A DNA stretch of 64,000 nucleotides from the NCBI GenBank assembly GCA_036378955.1, contig DASUVM010000009.1:104242-168241 (forward strand), in the 5' to 3' direction. This DNA comes from DASUVM01 sp036378955. GTDB lineage: Bacteria; Patescibacteriota; Saccharimonadia; Saccharimonadales; Saccharimonadaceae. Shown in pieces: positions 42,837 through 51,491 of this stretch (positions are counted from its first letter, which is position 1; each line of letters opens with the position of its first letter). The notes below the pieces were generated by a model that made no database searches, was not told where the DNA came from, and saw nothing but the letters and a program-made list of their open reading frames with translations. The position numbers and the translations under genes are program-made.

Positions 42837-43534
42837 GAGCTCGGTGTGTCTCGCGGGGTAATGAGGCTGTCGTATTGCGTTAACGACCAGGCTGTTCGCA
42901 AAATTTGTGCCCCGAATTGCGAGAGATAATTTTTTGCTCCGGCATCGATGAGGAAGATAGCGTGCGTGACGGCTTCATAGTCGGCTTGATTGAATGCTGC
43001 GAGCTGCTGGTCTTCTTGTAGATTACGTTCCCTGATGCAATACGCATCTTCTCTGGAGCTCTCGATTCCTTTACGCAGGGTTTTATTGAGCGCTGAACGA
43101 TAAATATCAGAATATAGAGAGGTACTTGTGAGATTTTTAGAATCAGGAGGGTAACATGCCGTTAAATGTGCAACTGCCTGTTGAGCAGTTTGCAGCAAAT
43201 TAAAGCGGGCATAGTAGTTGCCAAGAGCAGATCGCTTATCAATAACCACCTCACCTACAAGCATTGCTGCTTTATTGGCAAAGCTATAAATCATTCCGCG
43301 TATTTCTTCGTTTTCAAATCTGTCGGCAGCTTGTAAAAGATCAATCGGTATCTCTAACGTCTCGCGCACTTCTTCTTCGTCATTTAAGAGATCGACTGCC
43401 TTTAGCGACAAAATTATCTCTAGAATACGGCTTTCAAAACTATAGTCGTCGGCAGAAAGCCGAGGAATTTCAGCAAAGTACGAAGCCAGCACCGCAACAG
43501 GCCCTTCAGAAGGGGGTTGCAGGACTTCAGGCAT
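42815..43534 (-). CDS. Unknown 239-residue protein between fusA and tuf
   Basis: A soluble, acidic, mostly helical product (examples: DRFENEEIRGMIYSFANKAA, QTAQQAVAHLTACYPPDS). It has no recognised motif and no membrane span. It begins 9 nt after the fusA stop and so is probably on the fusA transcript. In most bacteria fusA and tuf are adjacent, so this insertion is unusual. It could be a lineage-specific factor or a recently acquired gene; its helical repeats are reminiscent of protein-binding scaffolds, which is only a guess. Confidence 0.65.
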   Translation of the reverse strand: MPEVLQPPSEGPVAVLASYFAEIPRLSADDYSFESRILEIILSLKAVDLLNDEEEVRETLEIPIDLLQAADRFENEEIRGMIYSFANKAAMLVGEVVIDKRSALGNYYARFNLLQTAQQAVAHLTACYPPDSKNLTSTSLYSDIYRSALNKTLRKGIESSREDAYCIRERNLQEDQQLAAFNQADYEAVTHAIFLIDAGAKNYLSQFGAQILRTAWSLTQYDSLITPRDTPSSLHKEEN

Positions 43535-43543
43535 GGCGGTTAG

Positions 43544-45625
43544 CTATGAGGCGCGTTTAGCAATGATTTCTGAGGCGACATTTGGCGGTACTTCTTCATA
43601 GTGCGCCAGCTCCATTGAACTCGCGGCGCGGCCTTGCGTCATTGAACGAAGATCAGTTGTGTAGCCAAACATGTTAGCCAATGGTACAAAAGCAACTACC
43701 ACTTTTACACCGCTTCTGTCTTCCATGCTTTCAATGCGGCCTCGGCGTGAGTTGAGGTCGCCAATAACGTCACCCATGAATTCTTCAGGAGTAGTCACCT
43801 CGACCTTCATAATTGGTTCGAGCAGCGTTGGGTTGGCCTGGCGAACACCGGCCTTGGTGGCAATTGAGCTGGCCATCTTGAAGGCGAGTTCGCTCGAGTC
43901 GACATCGTGGTAGCTGCCGTCGTAGAGCGCTGCCTTCACATCAACTACCGGGTAGCCAGCGATAACGCCGTTGTTAAGGGTTTCGATGATTCCTTCTTGC
44001 ACTGGCTTTCGGTATTCTTGCGGAACCACACCACCTTTAATTTCGTCGATGAACTCAAAGCCCTTACCGGTTTCGTTTGGTTCAAGGCGCAGCCAAACAT
44101 GGCCGTATTGCCCGCGGCCACCAGATTGTTTAATATATTTACCTTCAATTTCGGTTTTAACTTTGATGGTTTCGCGGTAGGCCACTTGCGGCTGGCCAAC
44201 ATTGGCTTCAACCTTAAACTCGCGTTTCATGCGATCGACTATAATTTCAAGGTGCAGTTCACCCATGCCAGAAATAATGGTCTGGTTGGTCTCTTCGTCG
44301 GTGTGGATTCTAAAAGTCGGATCTTCTTCGGCAAGTCGCTGCAGAGCGATACCCATCTTTTCTTGATCGGCTTTGGTTCTTGGTTCGATTGCAATTGAAA
44401 CTGGCGGTTCCGGGAACTCAATACTTTCAAGAATAATAGGGTTCGCCGGGTCACAAAGTGTGGTGCCGGTGGTGGTGTTCTTTAGGCCAACAGCTGCGGC
44501 GATATCGCCAGCATTCACTTCGCTGACATCTTCACGCTTGTCGGCATGCATGCGAACAATGCGGCCAATGCGCTCTTTTTCACCAGTTGTAGCGTTTAAG
44601 ATGTAGCTACCGGCGGTCATTTTACCCGAGTAGACCCTGAAAAAGATTAACTTGCCAACAAATGGGTCGTTCGAAATTTTAAAAGCAAGTGCTGCCATAG
44701 GCTGGTTGTCGACTGGCTTTCGTTCAACTTCTTCACCGGTCTTGGGGTGGGTGCCCCATACGGAGCCTTTGTCGGTTGGGCTGGGCAGATATTCATTAAC
44801 GAGGTCGAGCAGTTTTTCAACAATCACACCACGGCCATCGCCGCCACTGACAATGAAGAATTCACCAGTCAGGACACTTTTTCGGATGGCTGCCTTTAGT
44901 TCTTCTTGGCTGATGCTTGCTTCGCCGCTTTCGAGATATTTTTCAAAGAGTGCGTCGTCGGCTTCAACGGCGGCTTCAACAAGCAGCGTGCGGGCGTTTT
45001 TGGCACGCTCGAGCATATCTGCTGGAATATCACCTTCAACTAAGGCCTTGTCGGTAAAATCGCTATAGGTATAGGCCTTCATAGCAACAAGATCAACAAC
45101 GCCGTTAATCTCTTTTTCAAAACCAATTGGCAAGTGAATTGGCAAGGCACGGCGACTTAAGCGAGCGTGGATACTCTCAAGCGATTTATAAAAATCACCA
45201 CCTGTTTGGTTAATCTTGTTCACAAAGCAAATGCGCGGTACGCCATATTTATTAGCCTGGCGCCACACCGTTTCGCTTTGAGCTTCAACACCACTTTTGC
45301 CGTCAAAAATAACCACGGCACCATCGAGCACGCGAAGTGAACGTTCAACTTCAACCGTAAAGTCGATGTGGCCGGGGGTGTCAATGATGTTAATTTTGTG
45401 ATCTTTCCAAAAACAAGTAACGGCAGCACTTTGAATGGTGATGCCTCGTTCACGTTCTTGTTCCATGAAATCGGTCACTGTCTCACCTTCATGAACGGCG
45501 CCAATTTTGTGATTTAAACCGGTGCGATAAAGAATACCTTCGGTTGTGGTGGTTTTACCGGCATCGATGTGTGCGATAATGCCAATGTTTCGAAATTTAT
45601 CGAGTGGAATTGTTTTAGTGGCCAT
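43544..45625 (-). CDS. fusA: Translation elongation factor G
   Basis: 693 residues with all EF-G domains. P-loop AHIDAGKTTTTEG (about 18-30), switch I RGITIQSAA, switch II DTPGHIDF. The G4 motif reads NKIN (residues 136-139) where EF-G normally has NKxD; the aspartate that recognises the guanine base is replaced by asparagine. Domain IV has GRGQYGHVWLRLEP and the tail ASSMELAHYEEVPPNVA. EF-G drives ribosome translocation. A TATAAT box lies about 29 nt upstream of the start; no strong -35 was found. Confidence 0.96.
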   Translation of the reverse strand: MATKTIPLDKFRNIGIIAHIDAGKTTTTEGILYRTGLNHKIGAVHEGETVTDFMEQERERGITIQSAAVTCFWKDHKINIIDTPGHIDFTVEVERSLRVLDGAVVIFDGKSGVEAQSETVWRQANKYGVPRICFVNKINQTGGDFYKSLESIHARLSRRALPIHLPIGFEKEINGVVDLVAMKAYTYSDFTDKALVEGDIPADMLERAKNARTLLVEAAVEADDALFEKYLESGEASISQEELKAAIRKSVLTGEFFIVSGGDGRGVIVEKLLDLVNEYLPSPTDKGSVWGTHPKTGEEVERKPVDNQPMAALAFKISNDPFVGKLIFFRVYSGKMTAGSYILNATTGEKERIGRIVRMHADKREDVSEVNAGDIAAAVGLKNTTTGTTLCDPANPIILESIEFPEPPVSIAIEPRTKADQEKMGIALQRLAEEDPTFRIHTDEETNQTIISGMGELHLEIIVDRMKREFKVEANVGQPQVAYRETIKVKTEIEGKYIKQSGGRGQYGHVWLRLEPNETGKGFEFIDEIKGGVVPQEYRKPVQEGIIETLNNGVIAGYPVVDVKAALYDGSYHDVDSSELAFKMASSIATKAGVRQANPTLLEPIMKVEVTTPEEFMGDVIGDLNSRRGRIESMEDRSGVKVVVAFVPLANMFGYTTDLRSMTQGRAASSMELAHYEEVPPNVASEIIAKRAS

Positions 45626-45751
45626 AGCGTCTTGTCTTGATAGATCCTTACATATTATATTTTGTTGTCATCCATTCATTTTTAAGGCATGAAAAAACAA
45701 CGATTACTCTTAATTTTAACAGATAACTGCCTTAAAAGCTATGTCGGCATG

Positions 45752-45781
45752 CCTCGGAGCCCACCATAGTAGGCTCCGAGG
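45752..45781. repeat. GC-rich hairpin after the gene at 45792
   Basis: cctcggagcc (45752-45761) and ggctccgagg (45772-45781) form a perfect 10-bp stem with a 10-nt loop, 11 nt after the stop of the minus-strand gene. No U-tract follows. Confidence 0.6.
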
Positions 45782-45791
45782 GTAACCGATC

Positions 45792-46466
45792 TCAACCAGG
45801 CGGCTGTTGAATAAGCTGCGGCTTTATGCATCTTGAGTCATGGCTCAGACCGCTCACCGGCTCTTCGCCACTCATTTTTGCCAAGGTACCAGCAATGTCT
45901 ACTTCATGCCAGGCATCTTGCATCAGCGTGACTCGCCACCAATGCTCCTTGCTTAGCCGCTGAAACACATAAAGGCTTCGCTTGGTATCGAGGCGGAACA
46001 CAATACCCCCAAGGGGCACTTCACGCAAGTTATACCACCGGTAGACGATATTGCTTTCTCGTCGTTCGCCCTCGGTTTTACCAACTTGCTGCTGAAGATC
46101 GCCCCCGATCGGCATGAGTGCCGTTGACGAATTCGCAACCGGTGCCCAGTGCGAGCGATAGCCCTTGGGCCGTTTGTTGCCAAGATCTTGAGCTCGCCGC
46201 CTGAAGAACGAAGCGACGAGGCTGTCTGAAATAGCCTCTCGCCGCCGTGGCTGCTTGCCAAGTGCGCCAATGACGCAAATGGGTGTAGCGGCCGCGGCGG
46301 TAAGGGGCGCCTTAAGCACTACGATATAATGCCGCCCTTGTCGTACTACTCCGTGTGGGCGAAGCAATACGCTTGCTAGTTGCGCAATTGTTGTTTCATT
46401 CCAGCTCAACTGATTCGAACTTTCTTCTGCGATGCGTGTTGCAAGGTCGAAAGCTGGTATTTGCAC
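45792..46466 (-). CDS. Hypothetical protein, soluble
   Basis: 224 residues from a GTG at 46466. The middle part is Arg-rich (GKQPRRREAI, SFFRRRAQDLGNKRPKGYRS) and the C-terminal half contains an alternating pattern (YRWYNLREVPLGGIVFRLDT, LYVFQRLSKEHWWRVTLM) that suggests a beta-rich fold. No family recognised. It has its own promoter and a downstream hairpin, so it is an independent unit inserted between rpsG and fusA. Confidence 0.6.
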   Translation of the reverse strand: MQIPAFDLATRIAEESSNQLSWNETTIAQLASVLLRPHGVVRQGRHYIVVLKAPLTAAAATPICVIGALGKQPRRREAISDSLVASFFRRRAQDLGNKRPKGYRSHWAPVANSSTALMPIGGDLQQQVGKTEGERRESNIVYRWYNLREVPLGGIVFRLDTKRSLYVFQRLSKEHWWRVTLMQDAWHEVDIAGTLAKMSGEEPVSGLSHDSRCIKPQLIQQPPG

Positions 46467-46504
46467 TGCACAGCCCCTTCCAATTGTTGAAATCGGCTAG
46501 TGCT

Positions 46505-46532
46505 ATTATGCGAAAACGTGAAAAGATGTCAA
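46505..46532 (-). promoter_or_regulatory. Promoter of the orphan gene at 45792
   Basis: On the minus strand TTGACA (46527-46532) and CATAAT (46505-46510) are 16 nt apart, directly after the rpsG stop at 46545. Confidence 0.65.
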
Positions 46533-46544
46533 GCTGGGGCGGCT

Positions 46545-47024
46545 CTATCCGCGGGCAAAGTGTGCAAATGCGCGGTTTGCTTCGGCCATCTTGTGGGTAT
46601 CTTCTTTTTTCTTGAAGGCAGCGCCGGTATGGTTGTAGGCGTCGACAATTTCGTTGGCTAAGCGTTGGTTATATGGCATGCCGCTGCGGGCGCGAGCCGC
46701 CTGTACGAGCCACATAAAGGTGAAATGCTGCACGCGGTGCCCGTGAATTGGGAACGGAATTTGGTAGTTGGCACCACCAACACGGCGGCTTTTGACTTCA
46801 ACATTTGGTGCAATGTTTTTAAGTGCTGCTTCAAAGATCTCGAGCGGGTTTTCAGATTTTAGTTTTTTAGCTGCAATTTCAAGTGCGCTGTAAACCTGAC
46901 GCTCTGCGAGCTGTTTTTTGCCGCTAAGCATACTTTTGTTAATAAGGCGCTGCACTTGTACTGAATTGTATTTGCGGTCAGGCTGCACGCGGCGCTGGAG
47001 CGATTTAGTGACTTTGCGTGGCAT
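46545..47024 (-). CDS. rpsG: 30S ribosomal protein uS7
   Basis: 159 residues with MPRKVTKSLQRRVQPDRKYN, SRRVGGANYQIPFPIHGHRV and the helical core; a standard uS7 that nucleates the 30S head. TAATG overlap with rpsL; downstream in the usual str order is fusA, but an orphan gene intervenes here. Confidence 0.97.
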   Translation of the reverse strand: MPRKVTKSLQRRVQPDRKYNSVQVQRLINKSMLSGKKQLAERQVYSALEIAAKKLKSENPLEIFEAALKNIAPNVEVKSRRVGGANYQIPFPIHGHRVQHFTFMWLVQAARARSGMPYNQRLANEIVDAYNHTGAAFKKKEDTHKMAEANRAFAHFARG

Positions 47025-47437
47025 TACTTGCTCTCCTTCTTCACACCGTATTTGCTACGAGCATTTTTACGGTCTTTTACGCCTTGCAAGTCAAGGTTGC
47101 CACGGACAACGTGATAACGTACACCAGGAAGATCTGGCACACGGCCACCGCGAATTAAAACAACGGCATGTTCTTGCAAGTTATGGCCTTCGCCGGGAAT
47201 GTAGGCCCACACCTCGTAGCCATTCGTTAAGCGCACGCGAGCGACTTTTCGAAGGGCCGAGTTTGGCTTACGGGGGGTTTTAGTGGTAACACGAATACAA
47301 ACACCACGCTTTAATGGTGCGTTTTTGGCGTAGTATTTTACCTTCAAGGCGTTTTGAATACGGCCTAGGTGTGGTGATTTACTTTTTTTTGGCACGCTCT
47401 TTCGAGGTTTGCGCACCAATTGGTTCATTGTTGGCAT
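47024..47437 (-). CDS. rpsL: 30S ribosomal protein uS12
   Basis: 137 residues with TKTPRKPNSALRKVARVRLT and the decoding-site loop HNLQEHAVVLIRGGRVPDLP. The residues whose change gives streptomycin resistance elsewhere (Lys in TKTPRKPNSA and in the GHNLQEHA loop) do not look altered in the first; the second loop has Gln at the position of the second Lys region, an alignment-dependent remark. AAAGGAG lies upstream. Confidence 0.97.
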   Translation of the reverse strand: MPTMNQLVRKPRKSVPKKSKSPHLGRIQNALKVKYYAKNAPLKRGVCIRVTTKTPRKPNSALRKVARVRLTNGYEVWAYIPGEGHNLQEHAVVLIRGGRVPDLPGVRYHVVRGNLDLQGVKDRKNARSKYGVKKESK

Positions 47438-47536
47438 CGAAAAGTATGCTCCTTTATAGTGCTAATAAGTAAGTTTGTGGCAATCAACCGGGCAGCACTC
47501 CAACTAAGAGCCGACTTACTATGAAACTCAAAGCTG

Positions 47537-47570
47537 ATTATAGCAGTAATCTTATAAAAAGAAAAGGGCG
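47537..47570 (-). promoter_or_regulatory. Candidate promoter of rpsL-rpsG
   Basis: A TATAAT box (47537-47542, minus strand) has a weak T-rich -35 region (TTTTCT) 17 nt upstream. The leader to rpsL is about 90 nt and has a GTAAGT/ACTTAC pairing possibility. Confidence 0.5.
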
Positions 47571-47642
47571 TACGCTAGCGTAAACGAAAAGAGTCCGCCT
47601 CTTAAGTGCGGTGAGAACGATATAAATTATCTTTCGCAAAAC

Positions 47643-47674
47643 AAACACACCCCTAATTTTACCGGGGTGTGTTT
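47643..47674 (-). terminator. Terminator of rpoB-rpoC
   Basis: aaacacacccc and ggggtgtgttt form an 11-bp perfect stem with a 10-nt loop, 22 nt after the rpoC stop; on the minus strand GTTTTG follows. Confidence 0.8.
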
Positions 47675-47696
47675 TGATGTCGCTTGGCTGCTTTTT

Positions 47697-50600
47697 TTAT
47701 GCTTCGAGAAGCGCTTCAGTAGGCTTTTCAACGCCAGTTCCAACTGGAATCTTGCGGCCAATGATAACGTTCTCTTTGAGGCCATAGAGGTTATCGATAC
47801 GACCACTTACCGCGGCATTGATGAGTACGCGAGTAGTATCTTGGAACGATGCAGCCGAGAGGAAGCTATCTGACCAAATTGACACTTTGGTGATACCGAG
47901 TAACAGCTGAGTGAACTGTGCCGGTGCCCGGCCGTCGTCTGTCAGTGCGCGATTCTCTTCAACCACGGCGGCCTTCGAAACGATGTCGCCGGTGACGAAT
48001 GGCGAATCGCCTGGGTCTTCGATTTGCACGCGGCTGAACATCTGTCGGACAATCACTTCAAGGTGTTTGTCGGCAATGTTTTGGCCTTGTGCGGCGTAAA
48101 TACGAAGCACTTCGTTGACGATATAGCGCTGTGTGGCCTCGACGCCCTTGAGGCGCATTAAATCGTGCAGGCTAATTGAGCCGCTCGAGAGGCGACCACC
48201 CATTTCAACGGTGTCACCATCTTTAACGGTGAGTTGCTTAAAGCCGGGAATTTCGTAGCGAACAGGGGCATGTTGATTGGCGTTGACGACTAACATGTCT
48301 TTTTCAACTTCAACGATACCATCGTGCGGAGCGGTCAACGGGCGGCTTTCGTCGTTGTCGCTGGCGAGTACGTCGCCGGCAATAACTTCGGTGCCTTTCT
48401 TAACGCGCACCTTTCGGCCTTCAAGCAGCAATTGTGTGCTCTTGCCTTTTGTCGGGGTAACTTGCACGACATACTTGTCGCCGTCTTCCCACAGTTGAAT
48501 GGTGCCATCGATTTCGCTTAAATACGCTTCACCCTTTGGTGCGCGAGCTTCGAATAACTCGTCAACACGAGGCAGACCTTGAGTAATGTCGTCGCCAGCC
48601 ACACCAGAGGAGTGGAAAGTGTTTAGTGTTAGCTGAGTGCCAGGCTCACCAACTGATTGGGCAGCAATAACACCAACTGGCTCAGCGGCAGCCACCAGCT
48701 GGCCGGTGGCCATGTCGATACCATAGCTTTTGCGAGCGATACCACGAAGGTTTGAACAGCTCAGAACGCTCATGATGGTAACGTCGCTGAGAGCTTCATC
48801 TTCTTGAATTGCCTCGGCAATCTCTCGAGTGATAAGCTCGCCTGCCTTGATGTGGTTGGGCACATCTTTGGCAGCATAGCGGCCAAACAGGCGGTCGGCA
48901 AACTCAATCATGGTCTCTTCGGTTTCAGCGCGGTAAATGGTGAAACCACTGTCTTCGGCCTCATCGGCAACGGTGAAGATATCTTGGCTTACATCTACCA
49001 GGCGACGCGTTAAGTAACCTGAATCAGCTGTCTTAAGCGCCGTATCAATCAGACCTTTACGCGTACCACGAGTTGCTACAAAGGCCTCAAGCGGCGAAAG
49101 CCCCTTCTTGAAGCTCGAGCGAATCGGCAGCTCAATTTCTTTACCTGTGGCATCAACCATTACACCGATCATGGCGGTGGCAAGCTTCAAGTTTGTCACG
49201 TCACCGCGAGCACCTGAGACGGCAGCGACGGCAACTGCGGTGTCTTCTTCAAGAATTCGTTGCTTCAGAAGCTCAATAACTTCTTTGTCGACATGGCGCC
49301 AGGCTTCAACGGTCAGACTGTAGCGTTCTTGGTCGGTCACTAACCCTTGTTCGTATTGGCTTGAAATAGCTGCACTGCGCTCTTCGCCGCGAGCGATCAT
49401 GCCGGCAATTTCAGGCACGTCGAAGTAATCTGAGATACCAGTTGAAACAGCACCGACTGTAGCGTATCTGAGGGCGAGGTCTTTAATAGTGTCGGCAATC
49501 TCGGCAGTTTTCTCTTGGCCATACTTATTAAAAATGCGCGCCAATACTTTGTTGAGCGCCTTCTTGGTCATGGCATCTTCAATATATTTAAAGTCTTCAG
49601 GTAACACTTCATTGAAGTAGACACGGCCAAGCGTTGTTTCACGAAGTTCACCTTTGGTGACGACATGAATTGGTGTTTGCAACTTAATTTTACCAGCGTC
49701 AAAGGCATAGACTGCTTCACCAACAGAGGCGAATCGCTTCAGTGTATTGGTTTGAGCACTTGGTTTTGCATAGGTTAAGTAATAGCAGCCAAGCACAATA
49801 TCTTGTGAGATGTTAAGAATTGGCGAACCATCAGCAGGTTTTAACAGGTTACGGCTGGCGGCCATAAGCGTGCGAGCCTCTTCTTGCGCTTCGGCTGAAA
49901 GTGGCAAATGAACGGCCATTTGGTCACCATCGAAGTCGGCGTTGAAGCCTTTACATACTAGCGGGTGCAGCTGAATGGCGCGGCCTTCGACCAGTTTTGG
50001 CTGAAAGGCTTGAATTGACAAGCGGTGCAACGATGGTGCGCGGTTTAAGAGCACATATTTGTTGTCGATTGCTTCGTCAAGAGCATCCCAGACGACGCTG
50101 TCGCCTGATTCGATCAAGCGTGTCGCTGAACGAATATTGTGAGCGAACTCTTTTTCAAGCAAAATTGAGATAACAAAGGGCTTAAACAGTTCAAGTGCCA
50201 TCATTTTAGGTAAACCGCATTCGCTAATCTTGAGTTCTGGCCCGGCCACGATAACCGAACGGCCAGAGTAATCAACGCGCTTACCAAGGAGGTTCTGACG
50301 GAAGCGGCCTTGCTTACCTTTGAGCATGTCACTCAGGCTCTTCAAGCGTCGGCGGCCACCGGTTGCCGAAACGGCGCGACCACCGCGAGCTGCCGAGTTG
50401 TCAATTAAGGCGTCGACTGCTTCTTGCAGCATGCGCATCTCGTTACGGCGAATGACCTCAGGGGCGTTCAAATCGAGCAGCTTCTTCAAGCGATTATTGC
50501 GGTTAATGACGCGCCGGTAAAGGTCGTTTAAGTCGCTGGTGGCGAAGCGGCCACCGGTTAGTTGCACCATCGGGCGAAGATCTGGTGGAATAACTGGCAA

Positions 50601-51491
50601 TATGGTCACACAAAGACTCTCGGGCTTAATGCCGGCGCGTTGCATGCCTTCAAGCACTTTCAGGCGCTTCATGAGCTTCTTTTTGCGCTGGCCTTTGGCG
50701 GTCTCGGCCTCTTCGGCGAGTTCTTCAATAAGCTTGTCGAGGTTGATTTCTTTTAGTAGCTCGTTAAGCACGGTGCCGCCCATACCAACTTTTGAAGTGG
50801 CTCGATATTCGTCAGGCAAGGCGCGCCAGTCGGTCTCAGACATGAGCCGGTATTTCTCTAGGCTTTCCAGCTGCGTCTTCTTTTGTAGATAGTCTTCGGC
50901 GACTTCTTCGAGCTCTTTGGTTTGTTCTTTGGCAAGGGCTTTTACGTCGGCCTCATCGCTAGCGGCGGCTTTTTCGAAACGCACCTTAATGGCGGCTTTA
51001 GCGGCTTCGTATTCAGCCTCGGTATCTGCTAAGAGTTGGTCTCGTTTTGCGGTGTCGACGCTCTTTATAATGTAGCTCGCAAAGTAAGCAATGCGTTCGA
51101 GGTTGCGCACCGTGACGCCAAGTAACAAACTCATTGCACTTGGGGTGCCGCGTAAGAACCAGATGTGCGCCACTGGTGCAGCCAATTGAATATGACCCAT
51201 GCGCTCGCGTCGCACAATACTGCGAGTAACGAGTTCACCATTTTTGTCAATGGCTGCTTCTCGAGAACGCACACCTTTTACTTTAGGATCGTGCGGGTTA
51301 AGGTCTTTAACTGGCCCGAAAATACGTTCGCAGAACAAGCCGTCACGCTCTGGCTTCTGTGTGCGGTAGTTAATAGTTTCAGGCTTTGTAACTTCACCAT
51401 ACGACCATTCTTCGATGTCGTTAGCACTAGCAATTGCTAGGCGAACAGCGTTAAAGTCGGCAATACTGGTTGTAGCGGTTAAGCGACTCAT
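47697..51491 (-). CDS. rpoC: RNA polymerase subunit beta-prime
   Basis: 1264 residues. The catalytic magnesium loop NADFDGDQMAVH is intact (about residue 520); other core landmarks are GRSVIVAGPELKISECGLPK, LLNRAPSLHRLSIQAFQP and GVIAAQSVGEPGTQLTLNTF. Both zinc sites are lost: the N-terminal zinc ribbon (residues 61-90, GPVKDLNPHDPKVKG...) has no cysteines, and in the second site only one of four remains (VLSCSNLRGIARKSYG, about 905-922). The start overlaps the rpoB stop (TAATG). Confidence 0.98.
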   Translation of the reverse strand: MSRLTATTSIADFNAVRLAIASANDIEEWSYGEVTKPETINYRTQKPERDGLFCERIFGPVKDLNPHDPKVKGVRSREAAIDKNGELVTRSIVRRERMGHIQLAAPVAHIWFLRGTPSAMSLLLGVTVRNLERIAYFASYIIKSVDTAKRDQLLADTEAEYEAAKAAIKVRFEKAAASDEADVKALAKEQTKELEEVAEDYLQKKTQLESLEKYRLMSETDWRALPDEYRATSKVGMGGTVLNELLKEINLDKLIEELAEEAETAKGQRKKKLMKRLKVLEGMQRAGIKPESLCVTILPVIPPDLRPMVQLTGGRFATSDLNDLYRRVINRNNRLKKLLDLNAPEVIRRNEMRMLQEAVDALIDNSAARGGRAVSATGGRRRLKSLSDMLKGKQGRFRQNLLGKRVDYSGRSVIVAGPELKISECGLPKMMALELFKPFVISILLEKEFAHNIRSATRLIESGDSVVWDALDEAIDNKYVLLNRAPSLHRLSIQAFQPKLVEGRAIQLHPLVCKGFNADFDGDQMAVHLPLSAEAQEEARTLMAASRNLLKPADGSPILNISQDIVLGCYYLTYAKPSAQTNTLKRFASVGEAVYAFDAGKIKLQTPIHVVTKGELRETTLGRVYFNEVLPEDFKYIEDAMTKKALNKVLARIFNKYGQEKTAEIADTIKDLALRYATVGAVSTGISDYFDVPEIAGMIARGEERSAAISSQYEQGLVTDQERYSLTVEAWRHVDKEVIELLKQRILEEDTAVAVAAVSGARGDVTNLKLATAMIGVMVDATGKEIELPIRSSFKKGLSPLEAFVATRGTRKGLIDTALKTADSGYLTRRLVDVSQDIFTVADEAEDSGFTIYRAETEETMIEFADRLFGRYAAKDVPNHIKAGELITREIAEAIQEDEALSDVTIMSVLSCSNLRGIARKSYGIDMATGQLVAAAEPVGVIAAQSVGEPGTQLTLNTFHSSGVAGDDITQGLPRVDELFEARAPKGEAYLSEIDGTIQLWEDGDKYVVQVTPTKGKSTQLLLEGRKVRVKKGTEVIAGDVLASDNDESRPLTAPHDGIVEVEKDMLVVNANQHAPVRYEIPGFKQLTVKDGDTVEMGGRLSSGSISLHDLMRLKGVEATQRYIVNEVLRIYAAQGQNIADKHLEVIVRQMFSRVQIEDPGDSPFVTGDIVSKAAVVEENRALTDDGRAPAQFTQLLLGITKVSIWSDSFLSAASFQDTTRVLINAAVSGRIDNLYGLKENVIIGRKIPVGTGVEKPTEALLEA

